Source: Comamonadaceae bacterium UBA2334
GTDB taxonomy: Bacteria; Pseudomonadota; Gammaproteobacteria; Burkholderiales; Burkholderiaceae_C
Assembly: GCA_002344885.1 (NCBI GenBank)
Contig: DDUQ01000010.1
Location: forward strand, 1,012-9,452
Direction: 5' to 3'
DNA: 8,441 nt
Shown piece by piece: positions 7,965 through 8,441 of this stretch. Position numbers and translations under genes: made by a program. Position 1 is the first letter of the stretch, and each line of letters starts with the position of its first letter. The notes beneath the pieces are model-generated. The model worked only from the letters and a program-made list of their open reading frames with translations. It had not been told where the DNA came from and made no database searches.

Positions 7965-8276
7965 CCCACCCTGGCCTCGGCCATCACCGTCAGTGACACG
8001 GCGCTTCGGATTGGGGACACTGCCACTGTCACGTTCACGTTCACCGAGGCAGTAACCGGGTTCACCACGGGCGACCTGAACTCCCCCAGCGGTACCCTGT
8101 CGTCGCTGAGCAGCAGCGACGGAGGCATCACCTGGACAGCCACGCTGACCCCCAGCGCCAGCACCACGGACGCCAGCAACGTGATCACGCTGGATTACAC
8201 CGGCATCACCGATGCAGCTGGCAACGCGGGCACCAGCACCACTACCAGTGGCAACTACGCGGTGGACACCGACCGG
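7965..8276 (+). repeat. Bacterial Ig-like repeat 2 (104 aa)
   Basis: Same pattern as repeat 1: PTLASAITVSDTALRIGDT, VTFTFTEAVTGFTTGDL, SGTLSSLSSSDGGITWTATL and ASNVITLDYTGITDAAGNAG, ending NYAVDTDR. Its first third is almost identical in DNA to repeat 3, with 72 consecutive identical bases (7982-8053 versus 8294-8365). Confidence 0.85.
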
Positions 8277-8441
8277 CCCACGCTGGCCTCGGTCATCACC
8301 GTCAGTGACACGGCGCTTCGGATTGGGGACACTGCCACTGTCACGTTCACGTTCACCGAGGCAGTGACCGGTTTCACCACTGCCGATTTGAGTGCTGAGA
8401 ACGGAACGCTATCCAGTCTGAACAGCAGCGACGGAGGCATC
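8277..8441 (+). repeat. Bacterial Ig-like repeat 3, cut by window end
   Basis: The first 55 residues of a third unit, offset exactly 312 bp from repeat 2. It keeps VSDTALRIGDT and VTFTFTEAVTGFTTADL but differs in the following segment (SAENGTLSSLNSSDGG). The array evidently continues past the window. Confidence 0.85.

Larger units (their letters stand above)
6555..8441 (+). pseudogene. Giant DUF4347 / bacterial Ig-like repeat surface protein, 5' part, interrupted by in-frame TAG; runs off window
   Basis: The first 283 residues end at TAG (7404-7406), but the same frame stays open from 7407 to the window edge (345 more codons), so this is the N-terminal part of a very large protein. The order is DUF4347 domain (residues about 28-178), probable beta-sandwich domain (about 196-366), then Ig-like repeats of 103-104 aa from residue 368. 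Such proteins are usually exported by type I secretion and act as adhesins or biofilm proteins. There is no N-terminal signal peptide, which fits a C-terminal secretion signal beyond the window. The TAG sits within the beta-sandwich domain (GSEF-stop-INGFNYSNWG); CAG-to-TAG is the simplest origin. ATG 6555 is preceded by AGAAG six bases away; ATG 6564 is an alternative. As read, only a 283-aa DUF4347 fragment is made. Decay, sequencing error and amber read-through are all possible. Confidence 0.75.

Noticed and set aside
7523..8440. Several - strand open frames in the adhesin repeats
   Set aside because: They are antisense images of the Ig repeats and repeat at the same period; the + strand frame carries the known domain pattern.
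7656..8441. CRISPR-like array
   Set aside because: The repeat period is 309-312 bp, is coding, and translates to Ig-like domains; there are no short palindromic repeats with unique spacers.

Overview
The window looks like chromosomal DNA of a GC-rich betaproteobacterium, most likely Burkholderiales/Comamonadaceae. The reasons are strong GC bias at third codon positions, the style of the ArgH and PEP carboxylase proteins, and an argH / AlgZ-type kinase / AlgR-type regulator neighbourhood. The organism assignment is inference from protein style; no search was run.

Left part (1-3833), core genome. The 3' end of ppc (PEP carboxylase) enters on the + strand and meets, only 3 nt away, a two-gene operon on the - strand: algZ (membrane histidine kinase of the LytS/His_kinase type) and algR (LytTR response regulator), coupled by a 4-nt ATGA overlap. 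A 218-bp divergent gap separates algZ from argH (argininosuccinate lyase, last step of arginine synthesis), which reads on the + strand. In Pseudomonas aeruginosa the order is argH-fimS/algZ-algR-hemC. Here the first three are kept and ppc sits where hemC would be.

Middle part (3834-6433), accessory, all + strand. It holds a 300-aa protein I do not recognise, a LicD/fukutin-like nucleotidyltransferase-fold gene interrupted by one in-frame TGA, and a small cytidylyltransferase-fold enzyme (HxGH and STT motifs). A CTP-dependent activating enzyme beside a LicD-type phospho-ligand transferase suggests a pathway that makes a CDP-linked small molecule and transfers it onto a glycan or surface polymer.

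Right part (6434-8441), surface protein. After an AT-richer 121-bp gap with two short dyads, a large gene begins with a DUF4347 domain, then a probable beta-sandwich domain, then tandem bacterial Ig-like repeats of about 104 aa that run off the window. It looks like the start of a giant type I-secreted adhesin. One in-frame TAG at 7404 splits the beta-sandwich domain, and the frame stays open for more than 1 kb after it.

The most interesting points are the possible decoration cassette directly beside a giant adhesin, and the presence of two single nonsense codons in neighbouring accessory genes while the core genes are intact. Decay, sequencing error or recoding could explain the latter.
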